From: Rhizobium gallicum bv. gallicum R602sp
GTDB lineage: Bacteria > Pseudomonadota > Alphaproteobacteria > Rhizobiales > Rhizobiaceae
Length of the DNA stretch: 64,000 bases
Direction of reading: 5' to 3'
Assembly: GCF_000816845.1 (NCBI RefSeq)
Contig: NZ_CP006877.1
Span: forward strand, 2,299,501-2,363,500
This document shows, piece after piece, positions 16,627 to 25,226 of the stretch (position 1 is the first letter of the stretch; each line of letters begins with the position of its first letter). The position numbers were made by a program, and so were the translations under genes. A model generated the notes under the pieces. It did not search any database and was not told where the DNA came from. It saw nothing but the letters and a program-made list of their open reading frames with translations.

Positions 16627-17208
16627 GCCAGCTCCGCGCGTGCTTTACCACGGCAGGAGGGCTGATAGAGCTTGGTCACCCGTGAGCTGCCTACCGGGCA
16701 CAACCTTTTCAACAAGCGCATTTTCATCTGTACCTTCCTGCTCTGCATTCGACTGGGTGAACGAAAGGGTTCCGGGCCACGATTGAATTCGCAGACCGAC
16801 CTCGCGAGATTTTGGACACACGGGTGCGCTGTGCTGGAAGCGCTCGAAAGAACGTGCTAATGATTCGGAGACCCTTGACCTCGGGTTCCTCGGGTCGACT
16901 CGATGGGCGGCCGCATTGCGAGTGCGAGCCGCCCAGCCAGCTTCGCCGCCGAACTTGGGCGTCCAATCCCACAGATGTTAGTCAGCTCGCAGGATGCGTT
17001 TCCTGCTGCTCAGCTATCAAATCCGTGAAGAAATGCGGTAGCGTCTGTCCGCTAGGGTGACTTCGTGCTAGTCACCGATAGTCCCTCCTGTCCTCTGTTC
17101 CTATCTGCAACGGAGGGAGTTGCGAGCTCACTCACCGTCGATATCGACTCGATCAATGGGGCGAGCGTAGCACCAAAACATGCGCCTGCAAGTCGAGATA
17201 CAGAAAAA
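16627..17208. other. Gap upstream of tnsA operon
   Basis: No convincing gene. It should hold the promoter of the leftward transposition operon and, by analogy with Tn7, might hold a transposon end. I could not find the 22-base box seen at 7389/7529 here. A 6-base inverted repeat (GGTGAC / GTCACC, 17056-17076) lies before the next gene. Confidence 0.4.
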
Positions 17209-17694
17209 ATGAACACAGATTCACAAATCTCCAAATCCGACCCGAACGCAAACCCAGGCGTCGAGGAGGCCTACAGGCTGGTGGTCCTGGAGATCAAACA
17301 GCTCGAACAGGCTCGACGCAACATCAGCGCGAGGCTCGAGAAAGCTGTCTCCGCTAGGGACCTGCTCCGCCAACTTATCTTATCCGACACCTCAGAGCAT
17401 GAAGACAGCAAGGCATCATCCAATGCGGGGTTGAAACGGAAGAAGCCGACAAAACACCACCGAGGAAGCCTGACGGGTGAGATCGTGAAGCGATCGAGGG
17501 CGATTTTGTTGTCTGCAGGTCGGCCTTTGGAGCGAAGCGAACTCCTAGAAGAGATCGAACGCGACGGCTTCAAGGTGAAAGCAAGCAACCCGGCCCGCTT
17601 CATCGGACGCACCCTCTGGGAGAGTGAGGAATTCATCCACGTTCCCAAGGCTGGATATTGGATCAAGGGCCAGCATCTTCCTGAAGCCGAGTGA
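17209..17694 (+). CDS. Coiled-coil winged-helix (HARE-HTH-like) protein
   Basis: Protein of 161 residues. Residues about 20-65 form a coiled coil (VVLEIKQLEQARRNISARLEK); the C-terminal 65 residues look like a HARE-HTH winged helix (ILLSAGRPLERSELLEEIE, then NPARFIGRTLWESEEF and AGYWIKG). HARE-HTH domains are found in restriction, transposon and chromatin proteins and are thought to link DNA-binding or modifying proteins. The ATG at 17209 was preferred over the open frame from 17065 because the upstream part crosses an inverted repeat and lacks structure. Divergent from tnsA; it could belong to the transposon cargo or control it. Confidence 0.65.
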   Translation: MNTDSQISKSDPNANPGVEEAYRLVVLEIKQLEQARRNISARLEKAVSARDLLRQLILSDTSEHEDSKASSNAGLKRKKPTKHHRGSLTGEIVKRSRAILLSAGRPLERSELLEEIERDGFKVKASNPARFIGRTLWESEEFIHVPKAGYWIKGQHLPEAE

Positions 17695-17909
17695 CGTCCT
17701 GAATTAGGTCCACGATGAGGTCCTCAATTACGGTCGTTAAATTCCGATTCCGTTAATTGTAGACTTCGCGTGCCGCGGGTCGAGTGGCAGCCGGGCACGT
17801 TATCCCGATAGCCTGTGCGCATTTGGCTCACCGCTAAAGCCGATCAATCTTCGCTTTCGTCGTCATCTTCTGTCGGAACTGCTGATCTAAGAAGCCCCAG
17901 AAGGCTGGC

Positions 17910-18080
17910 ACGAAGGCGAGGCTCTCCTATGCCCGCGTCGGAATGGAAGACAACATCTACCTTTCAAAGGGTGTGCTTGTTGAGCGGAACGCCCAGCTCG
18001 TGTCGCGCGCCGCAGAACTCATCCGCGGGCTAGGCGCGCAGCTGGCGACTACGTCCGAAGCCCGGGAAATGCTCGCTGTA
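17910..18080 (+). pseudogene. 3' fragment of a beta-keto acid cleavage enzyme (BKACE) gene
   Basis: The frame reads RVGMEDNIYLSKGVL, then NAQLVSRAAELIRGLGAQLA and SEAREML, which matches the C-terminal end of 3-keto-5-aminohexanoate cleavage-type proteins (about 300 residues when complete). Everything upstream of about 17910 is missing and the frame runs past the usual end. It is metabolic debris unrelated to the neighbours. Confidence 0.6.
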
Positions 18081-18169
18081 GGCCCGCCTGGAGTGTTGCC
18101 TGTTCACGACCACGTGGCCGCTCGAGCGCGGCCTTCCCCAACCGTTTCCAACTTAGAGAAAGGATACCC

Positions 18170-18289
18170 ATGTCGTATGCATCCGGTGAGGGCCGCAGGT
18201 ACCATATTTCGGATAGCCAGAAACTGAACCTCGTGGTGCTTCTCGGAAGTCTCCGCAAGCAGTCGTTTCACTCATCTAGGATCGGTTGA
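18170..18289 (+). pseudogene. 5' fragment of an NAD(P)H-dependent FMN reductase gene
   Basis: Starts with ATG after GAGAAAGGA. The frame contains LNLVVLLGSLRKQSFH, the FMN-binding start of flavodoxin-like NADPH:FMN reductases, and is cut after 34 codons, then stops. It sits directly downstream of the BKACE remnant, so the pair probably came from one metabolic operon interrupted here. Confidence 0.6.
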
Positions 18290-18614
18290 CACCCTGGCAT
18301 CCATAACGACCGAGAACGGCAGGTCCGACAATGGGGTTTGTCCACGCCAGACACGGTGGAGATTGCGGGCCGAGGAAACCGCCATGGCGAAGTGCCTCAG
18401 CCGCTTCCATGGAGGTGGTCATGATCAGGTCGGCGATCTCGCGGTCGAAACCATCGCCGTAGAAGATGAGCTTTGCCCATTCATGCCGGAATAACAGATG
18501 GTTGTCGAATGTTTTCCAAGGGTTGGCGCAATCTCTTGTAGTCGGACCCCGAGTGTGGGCCAGCCCGCGAGCGGCATGGAGAAGTGCGGCTGCTACGCCA
18601 CCTACGTAAGAACC
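18290..18614. other. Gap with an unrecognised minus-strand reading frame
   Basis: A minus-strand frame across about 18300-18540 reads naturally (for example TFDNHLLFRHEWAKLIFYGD and REIADLIMTTSMEAAEALRH) but has no clear start or stop. It is probably another truncated gene. I do not recognise it. Confidence 0.3.
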
Positions 18615-19382
18615 TTAGAATCTTGGACGCCGCGACCGTGTCCTCATAAAGTGAGCTTGAAAGCCCGGCAATGTCGATCTAGGGGGTGGAACGGGCGTAG
18701 GCTTTGCAAATCCTTGGATCGGCGCGCCAAATAGCAGGTGATCTACCACGCTCTGGCGGTGAACGGGGGTCACGATCACTCGCTCGCGCGGAAGGTAATT
18801 CAGCAACCAGAGCACTCCCGCCGCAGGTAGCCAGGGCAGAGGAAATTCCGCGTCACCAAAATCCAGAAACAAAGGTCGGCTCCCTCCCCGCCAACGTTCG
18901 ATGATTGCTGTTGCGCGATCCCATAGAAGCCATGCTCGAGTTTTAGTCTCAGCCGATGGGGAGCAGGTCGTGATCTCTTGGCGGAACGAAGACAGATCGC
19001 GTTTTAGCCGCATGCCGTCGACCACCCACATCATGGGATCGTAAAACGCCTCGCGCGATGTCCTCTCCTGCGGAGTGATCGCGGAGTGCTGGAACTCTAT
19101 GACGATGCCGCTCGCCGTTTTCACGTCTGCGATGTGGACTTCGCCGTCTACGGCTCGATGATGGATTTCCTGCCATTCCGTCGGAAACAGGTTCTTCCAT
19201 GCTCGATGCCATTCTGTCTCGGGCTCCCACCAACGGTCGCAAACAGCGGTGCTGACGTGGGCCCAGTGGTGAAGCCGCTTGAGACCGCACTTGGCTAGCG
19301 TCGCCGATCCGCATCCGGGACAAGTCCCACGGATGCCAGGCATTGCTTCCTGTCGGATTCCTTCTACGAGGGCGAATTTCAT
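18615..19382 (-). CDS. CoiA-like zinc-ribbon nuclease-fold protein
   Basis: Protein of 255 residues. A zinc ribbon at the N-terminus (GTCPGCGSATLAKCG, then HHWAH) is followed by a restriction-nuclease-like core: ETEWHRAWKNLFP, HIADVKTASGIVIEFQHSAI (Asp, then E-x-Q). This is the layout of competence-protein-CoiA-like proteins, many of which sit in mobile islands and are predicted DNA nucleases. The ATG at 19382 has GGAG six bases upstream. A second protein of the same type is encoded at 22023-22769, beyond the OLD-family gene. Nuclease activity is predicted, not shown. Confidence 0.7.
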   Translation of the reverse strand: MKFALVEGIRQEAMPGIRGTCPGCGSATLAKCGLKRLHHWAHVSTAVCDRWWEPETEWHRAWKNLFPTEWQEIHHRAVDGEVHIADVKTASGIVIEFQHSAITPQERTSREAFYDPMMWVVDGMRLKRDLSSFRQEITTCSPSAETKTRAWLLWDRATAIIERWRGGSRPLFLDFGDAEFPLPWLPAAGVLWLLNYLPRERVIVTPVHRQSVVDHLLFGAPIQGFAKPTPVPPPRSTLPGFQAHFMRTRSRRPRF

Positions 19383-19446
19383 TGTCATCTCCAAACGGTC
19401 ATGAGTACGCCCGAAAGGCGCAAGCCCGGTTCCTAGTAGGGAAGTT

Positions 19447-19528
19447 GGCGGGCGGCTTGGTTGCCGCTTGGAGATTCTTCGGGCAGTTTCGGCTGCCTCA
19501 TCTTGTTATCGTCTGGTCCGCCTGACGA
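19447..19528 (+). repeat. 82-base island repeat, copy A
   Basis: About 80% identical to 33561-33643 in the same orientation. It includes the shared block TTCTTCGGGCAGTTT and a small stem GGCAG / CTGCC. It lies 65 bases upstream of the CoiA-like gene start. Confidence 0.7.
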
Positions 19529-19593
19529 TTAGGACAGGTTACCTTACCCCTTTGCGAAAGCAATTGGGGCTTTGAGCGCGGAATGCTTGATCC

Positions 19594-19755
19594 TCAAAGG
19601 AATTTGGCGATCCAATGCACGGAGGCCTGCAGTACTCTGGGAGGCTTGCGAAGTCGTCGCCCCGTATAGTCGAAACCAGGCATCCATCCTGATGCCGCCT
19701 CCTCCAGTTCCGCCATGGCATCCTCGCCCTCCAACAAGACCACCAGGACCTGCAC
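19594..19755 (-). CDS. Possible small protein after the OLD gene
   Basis: A 53-codon GTG frame (or 40 codons from the ATG at 19716) with natural-looking sequence: VLVVLLEGEDAMAELEEAAS, then GRRLRKPPRVLQASVHW. It begins 28 bases after the OLD-family stop on the same strand. It has no clear ribosome site and no recognised family. Confidence 0.25.
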   Translation of the reverse strand: MQVLVVLLEGEDAMAELEEAASGWMPGFDYTGRRLRKPPRVLQASVHWIAKFL

Positions 19756-19780
19756 CGAAAAGTCGGCGGCCGGGAGGACC

Positions 19781-21808
19781 TCACGCGAGAGCCTTGTTCA
19801 CCGCTGTGAAGAGGGCTTCGAATTGCTTGACCTCATCACTCGTAAGGTCGTTCGCGGAGTGATCTTTGCTCCATCTCAAGAATGCCTTGGCGAGACGGTA
19901 CTTCTTGAAGTCCTTAATCTCCTTGGTGAAGATATCGACGATTGGTCTATCGGCGCTTTTTGCTGCTGCCGCCCCGACATCGACACCGAACTCGCCCTCG
20001 GCGACTTCGATCAAGGTCGTGCGAAGAAGGTCCTCGATTTCGGAGGTCTTCACTTTGGAGATGAGGAAGTCGTCGGTTCTGAGGAGTGCCTTCTGCTTGA
20101 GCGTGTGGGTCAGCACGTCGTGGCCCGCAACGGTGTCGCCCGCCCTGTCCGAGTCCAGTAGTGCCGCCACCTTCAGGCTGTTAGCATGGAGGATGGTCGC
20201 AAAGTACGCGATCTTGCTGGCAGTGCCCGCCGGGATCATTGCAATCTTGCTATCGAGGTGCGTCCTCTCCGCGGCCTCAAGAAGCGATGATACGGCGTCG
20301 ATATACCAGTAGTCGGTCAGCCCCTCGAGGATGAAATTCTTCTTCTTGGTGAACAGGCTCTGGGCCAGATCGTAGCCGAGCGCCTCCTGAAGGGGTAGGA
20401 GGCCAGCGGGATCGTTGGAGGTGATGGTCGTGTGTACTTTCGTGCCGACACTCCGATCGGTCATCTCGACCACCCGGACCAGTTCAAGTTCGCCGCTGCC
20501 GACCAGGAACGGAGAATGGGTGGTGAAGATGGTCTGGTTGTTCTCCGCCAGGCGGGAGATCGTCTTCTGGAACTCTCGCTGCTTCAGGGCGTGCAAGCTG
20601 ACGCCGGGTTCATCGAGCAGAAGGATCGCATTGCTGTAGTTGTCCTGTGCCTCGGCGAAGAACACGACGAAGAACGAAACCAACCACTGGAAGCCCTCGG
20701 AGCGCTGATCAAGCTCGACCGATACGCCGAGATCGTCTTCAACCACGACTTTGAGATACTGACCGTCGGCGAAGACCCGGAGTCTGTCGGCCTCGGCGCG
20801 GGTTGGATCGGGATTCCAGATCGAGCGGATTTCCCTGGTGAGCATGGCGCTGGCTGCGTCGAGCTGATAGTGACGCTCATCGGTTTTCCGCTCGATGGTC
20901 GCAAGGTTCTGCTGACTGCCGTCCTGCCGCTGTTGATCGGTTACAGTGCCTGCCGTTGCCAGCTCCTGCGCCGTGAATCCGAGCAGTTTCAGGAGGCAAA
21001 GGTTCCCATAATCGTACTTGTCATCGTCCATGAGCTTCTTGGATTGCCGCTCGTGGAGATGCGCCAGGTGAATGCGGGGACGAACCCTGAAATAATTGTT
21101 CGACAGGACGAATACAGGCATGCGCGCTTCGAGCGTTGCCAGCACATCGTCTAGTGCGTCGCCTTCGTCCAACGAGGCCATCGCCGCATCGTAGGACTTC
21201 TCGACCGCCGAACCGTCTTCGATGGCATTGAGGTTCTTCTTCAACCATACCCGGATTTTCGAACGATCGTCCTTCGAGAGATCGCGTGTGCGATGCACTC
21301 CCTCCAGCACCCGTGTCAGCTCGTCGAGCGATTTGGTCGTCTCCGTGCCGGTTTCCGCGAAACTCTTATTGTCGGAATTGGCAGCGATCCTGTCCAGGTT
21401 CTTCTGGACGTCGGTCAGTGAAACGCCAGTTCTGGGCAGGTTGGTGCTGTGAAGGCCCTTATTATTCAGCAACCTGGTGAACGAGTAGGTTGTGATCTTG
21501 TCGCGAAAGGATTCTGGGACCGCATCGCGGTCATCCTCGTCGAGTTCGAACGTCGCCTCTACGACGGGCACTGTGGCGGGGTCTACTTTGCCCTTGGTGA
21601 TGTCGTTGTAGAGTGACCGCGGATAGTCTCGCAGCGCATCGAGAGGCGCGACGTCCTTTGGACGGTGCAGTTGTTGAATTGCTTGAAGGATCGCTGATTT
21701 TCCTGCCTCGTTGGGTCCAACGAGGATGGTCTTCTCACGCTCGAAATCGATGACTCCGGTGTCCTTGATGCTGCGATAATTCATGACCCGCGCAGTTTTG
21801 AGCTTCAC
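19781..21808 (-). CDS. OLD-family ATPase/TOPRIM nuclease
   Basis: Protein of 675 residues. The N-terminal ABC-type ATPase has Walker A VGPNEAGKSAIL near residue 32 and the LLLLDEPGVSLHALK Walker B/D-loop near residue 400. The C-terminal TOPRIM nuclease shows FILEGLTDYWYIDAV (catalytic Glu and Asp) and ALLDSDRAGD. The family (Old, GajA) comprises nucleases that often protect against phage. No UvrD-like GajB partner is adjacent, so this is not a complete Gabija system. CoiA-like genes stand on both sides, the right one divergent. Confidence 0.9.
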   Translation of the reverse strand: MKLKTARVMNYRSIKDTGVIDFEREKTILVGPNEAGKSAILQAIQQLHRPKDVAPLDALRDYPRSLYNDITKGKVDPATVPVVEATFELDEDDRDAVPESFRDKITTYSFTRLLNNKGLHSTNLPRTGVSLTDVQKNLDRIAANSDNKSFAETGTETTKSLDELTRVLEGVHRTRDLSKDDRSKIRVWLKKNLNAIEDGSAVEKSYDAAMASLDEGDALDDVLATLEARMPVFVLSNNYFRVRPRIHLAHLHERQSKKLMDDDKYDYGNLCLLKLLGFTAQELATAGTVTDQQRQDGSQQNLATIERKTDERHYQLDAASAMLTREIRSIWNPDPTRAEADRLRVFADGQYLKVVVEDDLGVSVELDQRSEGFQWLVSFFVVFFAEAQDNYSNAILLLDEPGVSLHALKQREFQKTISRLAENNQTIFTTHSPFLVGSGELELVRVVEMTDRSVGTKVHTTITSNDPAGLLPLQEALGYDLAQSLFTKKKNFILEGLTDYWYIDAVSSLLEAAERTHLDSKIAMIPAGTASKIAYFATILHANSLKVAALLDSDRAGDTVAGHDVLTHTLKQKALLRTDDFLISKVKTSEIEDLLRTTLIEVAEGEFGVDVGAAAAKSADRPIVDIFTKEIKDFKKYRLAKAFLRWSKDHSANDLTSDEVKQFEALFTAVNKALA

Positions 21809-22022
21809 TCGACCCTCCAGCTTTACATTCAGATTTCATGGTTTACTGGAGAATGATCTTTTGCAAGCCTGCCGGGCAATCGTACACGTAATTGGTTGTG
21901 GAATAGACCGTGGAAGAGCTGGCTTCTCAACGGGACGAGGCTGGGCTAGCCTCCGTCTTCAACTGATTCACGGGCGCTGATGGCTACCAGTGTGACGCTC
22001 GCCGACCTCTTCCCCTACGACG

Positions 22023-22769
22023 ATGGCACCGTTCTCGTCGCACGCGATGCCATGGCTGGAGTTCCACGCCACATTTCCCAGGTCGCGAACGGACTGCTTC
22101 GGTTGCGGACGCGCCCTTATCGCTCGTAACGGCGGCGATATCAGCCTGCGCAGGCACTCTTTCGCCCATCGCCCTGACGAGCTGTCCGCAAACTGCGCAA
22201 CTGCCGGCGAAACGGCGCTGCACATCCTCGGAAAGGAAATCATAGCCCGGCACGGCAGGGTCACGATGCCGGATACCTGGATGACCGATTTGGACGGCAA
22301 GCGTCGTCCCGTCACATCTCGGCAATCAATCGCGCTCACTGATGTCCGCCTCGAAGCTGCCGAGGGTGACATTGTTTCCGACATCGTCGCTATAAGCCCG
22401 GAAGGCCGGAAGCTCTTCATCGAAATCCGGAATACCCATGGCTGTCCTCCGGAAAAACTGGAGAAGCTTGCGGCCATGGATGTCGATGTTCTCGAAATCG
22501 ACGTCTCCAGTTACCGGGCTCATCCACTCGATAACCTGGATGAAGTCATCCTTGACGTCGCACCTCGCGTGGTAATCCAGAGCGCCGCGCTGCGGTCAAT
22601 GGCAATAAGGATTGCCGACGAAAGGGCCGCAAGGGAAGAGACCCGGCAAACCGATGCTGGCCGCAGGGTTGCGCTCTACCGCGACCGCCAAATGGAGAAT
22701 TCACCGCGCGCGGCCGAACTTGCGGATCAGATGATCGCGCTCGGGTTTTTTCGGACCACATGGACCTAG
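22023..22769 (+). CDS. Second CoiA-like protein
   Basis: Protein of 248 residues. Zinc ribbon CFGCGRALIARNG and HSFAH near residues 25-48, then LHILGKEIIARHG, and a nuclease-like core with DIVAISPEGRKLFIEIRNTH (Asp, then E-x-R/N) matching the CoiA-like layout, with a degenerate E-x-K. The N-terminus is doubtful: another frame starting at ATG 21980 reads MATSVTLADLFPYDDGTVLV, which looks like a better N-terminus, so a frameshift between about 22055 and 22090 is possible. It overlaps the next gene by 10 bases. It may act with the OLD nuclease or the following two genes. Confidence 0.65.
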   Translation: MAPFSSHAMPWLEFHATFPRSRTDCFGCGRALIARNGGDISLRRHSFAHRPDELSANCATAGETALHILGKEIIARHGRVTMPDTWMTDLDGKRRPVTSRQSIALTDVRLEAAEGDIVSDIVAISPEGRKLFIEIRNTHGCPPEKLEKLAAMDVDVLEIDVSSYRAHPLDNLDEVILDVAPRVVIQSAALRSMAIRIADERAAREETRQTDAGRRVALYRDRQMENSPRAAELADQMIALGFFRTTWT

Positions 22770-23275
22770 ACGACATGAAGTCGTCGGCGTTTCGGGTCCC
22801 GAGACGGCAATGGCAGGCCGCCATCCTCTACAGGCTCGGGGTGACTGTTTATCCCGACAAGGTTGGCGCAGTAGCCATGCTGGAACGTCTGCGGGAGCGG
22901 AAATGGTCCAAACCCGAACTCGACTTCATGTCTTCCGATGACACGAACTGGATTGCCAAACACATCGCTCCGGACTTCAAGTCGGCATACGAGGAGGTCG
23001 CCAGTTACTTGAGGCGTCTTCGGAAGGAGGGTGTCGTCCATGAAGATATGGCCGGCAGCTATTACATGAACCAAGGCGGGCGCGAAGCGATCTCGCAGGC
23101 GGCTCGGGAACGATCGAGGCAGACTGTGCGCAGGCAGGACCTGGATGACGCTCTCGAAGAAATCCGTGACCTGTTGTTGCCTGATGATGAGGATTGGGGG
23201 GATGTCGACGTTTGGCTTGAGGAACGGGCGATCGAATTTGGGCACCTCGGTGGGAAACCTGCTCCAGCAAGATGA
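22760..23275 (+). CDS. Unknown soluble protein downstream of CoiA-like gene
   Basis: Protein of 171 residues, rich in charged helices (LERLRERKWSKPELDFM, YEEVASYLRRLRKEGVVHED, DLDDALEEIRDLLLPDDED). The central part (RRLRKEGVV, then YYMN) resembles a winged helix, but I name no family. It starts inside the end of the CoiA-like gene (ATG 22760, stop 22769) and overlaps the next frame by 26 bases, so the three genes probably form one transcript. An alternative ATG is at 22775. Confidence 0.6.
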   Translation: MDLDDMKSSAFRVPRRQWQAAILYRLGVTVYPDKVGAVAMLERLRERKWSKPELDFMSSDDTNWIAKHIAPDFKSAYEEVASYLRRLRKEGVVHEDMAGSYYMNQGGREAISQAARERSRQTVRRQDLDDALEEIRDLLLPDDEDWGDVDVWLEERAIEFGHLGGKPAPAR

Positions 23276-23880
23276 CCGCCGATTTGATCACCTGATTGGT
23301 ACCTTGAAAGCGATCCGGGCGTCGATCGTCAGGATGAAGCGTTTCGAGCAAGACGAGCCGCCCGAAGACTTTGCAGGGCTTCCGTTGGAGAGACTTTTCC
23401 TTCGGCTACAGACCGCCCGCTTCGACGCCGAGGAGCGCGCTAAGGCCGAGCGGGCCGACCGCCTCAGGCGCGAGGCAGAAGACAGGGTGTCGGAGGCTGT
23501 CCAGGCCGCGAACAAAGTTTTCATTGATCCAGGCTCACGCCTGGATACGATCCGACCCGATAGCAGCGGGAAGACACCCCGGGAGATGGCGGCCGACAGT
23601 CTCGTCGGCCTGGGAAGGTTTTAGGGGACATTTCCAAAGTCAGGGCACGGAGAGCGGAAGAAGAGCGCTCAGAACGCCTGATGGAGACGGCGCTCGACAA
23701 ACTTCGAGCCGAGGTCGCCCGCACAATTCCGAGGCAGGACCTCGCCGATCTCTGGATGAGGCAATCGTGGCCTCATCTCGGGGGAGCAAGACCACAGGAC
23801 TACTGCGTCGACGAGACCACCCTTTCCCGCTGTCTCGAAGTCCTCGCTGAAACTCAAGGAGCGCAGAGCGACGTCGGTGA
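23250..23880 (+). pseudogene. Frameshifted, truncated coiled-coil gene
   Basis: From GTG 23250 the frame reads LIGTLKAIRASIVRMKRFEQ, then a long charged helix, and stops at 23624 after SLVGLGRF. In the next frame the sequence continues naturally as GKVLGDISKVRARRAEEE, then LRAEVARTIPRQDLADLWM, to about 23880. A single-base insertion near the GGGAAGG run at 23613-23622 would explain the break. The 3' end then merges into antisense of a DUF3606 gene, so it is also truncated. It was probably the third gene of the CoiA-like operon. Confidence 0.5.
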
Positions 23881-23890
23881 TTGGTTGAGG

Positions 23891-24088
23891 TCCGAGCTGT
23901 TCGGGTCGTTGTGCCCATTTCTCGAGGCGCTCTTCGACCTTCGCGCGGCTGTTGCCGACCTCCTTGACCGTCTGCTTCACCTTATCTTTGGACACGCCTT
24001 CCTTTTTGGCTTCGTAGCGAACCTCGTGGTCCTGGCCACCCGCCACCCGGGCGCGGTCCTGGTTGCGGCCTCTCGTGCTGTTTGACAT
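23891..24088 (-). pseudogene. DUF3606 protein gene, 3' end lost
   Basis: From ATG 24088 the product reads RARVAGGQDHEVRYEAKKEG, then KDKVKQTVKEVGNSRAKVEE, the DUF3606 domain (about 60 residues) common in rhizobia. The frame reads through the usual end into sequence that belongs to the converging gene, so the stop was lost at a junction near 23880. DUF3606 genes often lie near non-homologous end-joining genes, which fits the ligase fragment next to it. Confidence 0.6.
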
Positions 24089-24248
24089 CTGGCTGGTCTG
24101 CTTATTCTTGAACCATGCCGATAACAGCCCCGCAGATTCCGAAAGCTCCAAGCTGGGATATCAATTGGATTTTAAGCAAAAGCCGTGAACAATCCGGGGA
24201 TGGTAAAGCGACCTGGAAAGCCAAGCAACTCGATCCCCCTACTGCACG

Positions 24249-24383
24249 ATGAGCCTCCGCTCCGTGGAGGCCCGTCGCCAACAACGCGATCCGCGCCAGC
24301 CAAACCTTCCTTTCGACCCGATGCCCGACCGGATCGAGCCAGCCCTCGCGCTCCTGAAGGTTAAAGCCCCGCAAGGCGACAGA
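24249..24383 (+). pseudogene. 5' fragment of an ATP-dependent DNA ligase gene
   Basis: The first 45 codons read MSLRSVEARRQQRDP, then LPFDPMPDRIEPALALLK, the start of LigD-type bacterial ATP-dependent ligases just before the catalytic lysine region. Coding then stops being ligase-like at about 24384, where a reversed imuA fragment begins. The adenylation domain is absent, so it cannot be active. Confidence 0.6.
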
Positions 24384-24759
24384 TACATTCCCGGATCGCC
24401 TCGACGTAGATCACGCGATCCGGATGAAGTCCGACTTGGGCCAGGGCGGGCGCGAACAGATCGGGCCGCGCCAGGCACCAGACGACCTTGCCTTTCGTCC
24501 GGGCAGCCACTCCGGCGGCGAACAGGGCAGCGGCTGCTCCATCGACGACACCTGCGCCGCCTCCGGCGAACTCATGGACGGCACCGTAAGCCAGCCCGCC
24601 GCTCGGAAGCCGCTCGTCGATCTCTTGAACGCCAAACGGGAGAACAGCTTTCGGACGGACCACCGCGCCTTCGAGATGCTGGATGCGATCCCGCAGCTCG
24701 GAGATGATCGGATTCGCGTTCGTCTGCGCCATGTTCGGCTTCATCAAATAAGTTTCCAT
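24361..24759 (-). pseudogene. imuA: 5' part of imuA (SOS mutagenesis)
   Basis: Product of 132 codons. VLPFGVQEIDERLPSGGL, then LAYGAVHEFAG and VVWCLARPDLFAPALAQVG match the N-terminal half of ImuA, the RecA-like partner in the ImuA-ImuB-DnaE2 translesion cassette. The match ends at DRVIYVEA (about 24397); a dozen foreign codons follow. imuB and dnaE2 are absent. The usual ImuA start may be the ATG at 24732. A perfect LexA box lies just upstream, as expected for this SOS gene. Confidence 0.7.
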
Positions 24760-24778
24760 TACCCGCGAAAGCGAGTAT

Positions 24779-24793
24779 GTTCGCTATTTGTTC
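24779..24793 (-). promoter_or_regulatory. Alphaproteobacterial LexA box
   Basis: GTTC-N7-GTTC, the consensus SOS operator of alphaproteobacteria, 20 bases before the imuA fragment start. It marks this as the surviving promoter of an imuA-imuB-dnaE2 operon. Confidence 0.8.
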
Positions 24794-25226
24794 ACAATCC
24801 GATTGTGAGTCAATGTGCATATATTGGGTGGACTTTTCGGAGGCCTTGGTCGTCCACACAGATACAGGATCGGGAGTTCGAACGAATTCAAATCGCTAGA
24901 TGAGTTCCGTCCACAGGCTACGAAAATGTCATCAATAAGAAAAAGTACCTATGGCGAGCTGACCACCCTCCCCGACTATCGCGGAGCGGTCGCTGCCGTC
25001 GCGTGCAGGGCCTTTGATCATATGATCTTACAGAGGACACCCGCCGTTGCGTTCTCGCCGAGGCAGTCGACGCCGTGATCGATCAAGACGCCCGCCTCAT
25101 GGCCGAGCAGTTCGTGATCGGAATGTTCGGAACTTTGGCATCGACGGCTCGCTGCCCGACGCGTAAGTTCATCGAACCACAGATCATCCTGCGCGAGCAT
25201 TCCAGTCATCTGAGCGGAAACTTACA
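24794..25226. other. Gap before acetamidase gene with gene debris
   Basis: No complete gene. A plus-strand frame reads RCVLAEAVDAVIDQDARL, then FIEPQIILREHSSHL, and overlaps the amidase start as ATGA at 25227-25230. It looks like the C-terminal end of a lost upstream gene, possibly a LacI-type regulator. This is only a weak impression. Confidence 0.35.

Larger units (their letters stand above)
19383..19780. other. Gap between CoiA-like and OLD-family genes
   Basis: Holds copy A of an 82-base repeat (19447-19528) and, downstream of the OLD gene, a possible small minus-strand frame (19594-19755). Confidence 0.5.

Noticed and set aside
20432..21154. 240-residue open frame on the plus strand
   Set aside because: Antisense to the OLD-family gene, which carries Walker and TOPRIM motifs.
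19781..21808. Complete Gabija system
   Set aside because: No UvrD-like GajB gene is adjacent to the OLD-family gene.
24249..24707. 152-residue plus-strand frame
   Set aside because: Only the first 45 codons resemble a ligase; the rest is antisense to the imuA fragment.
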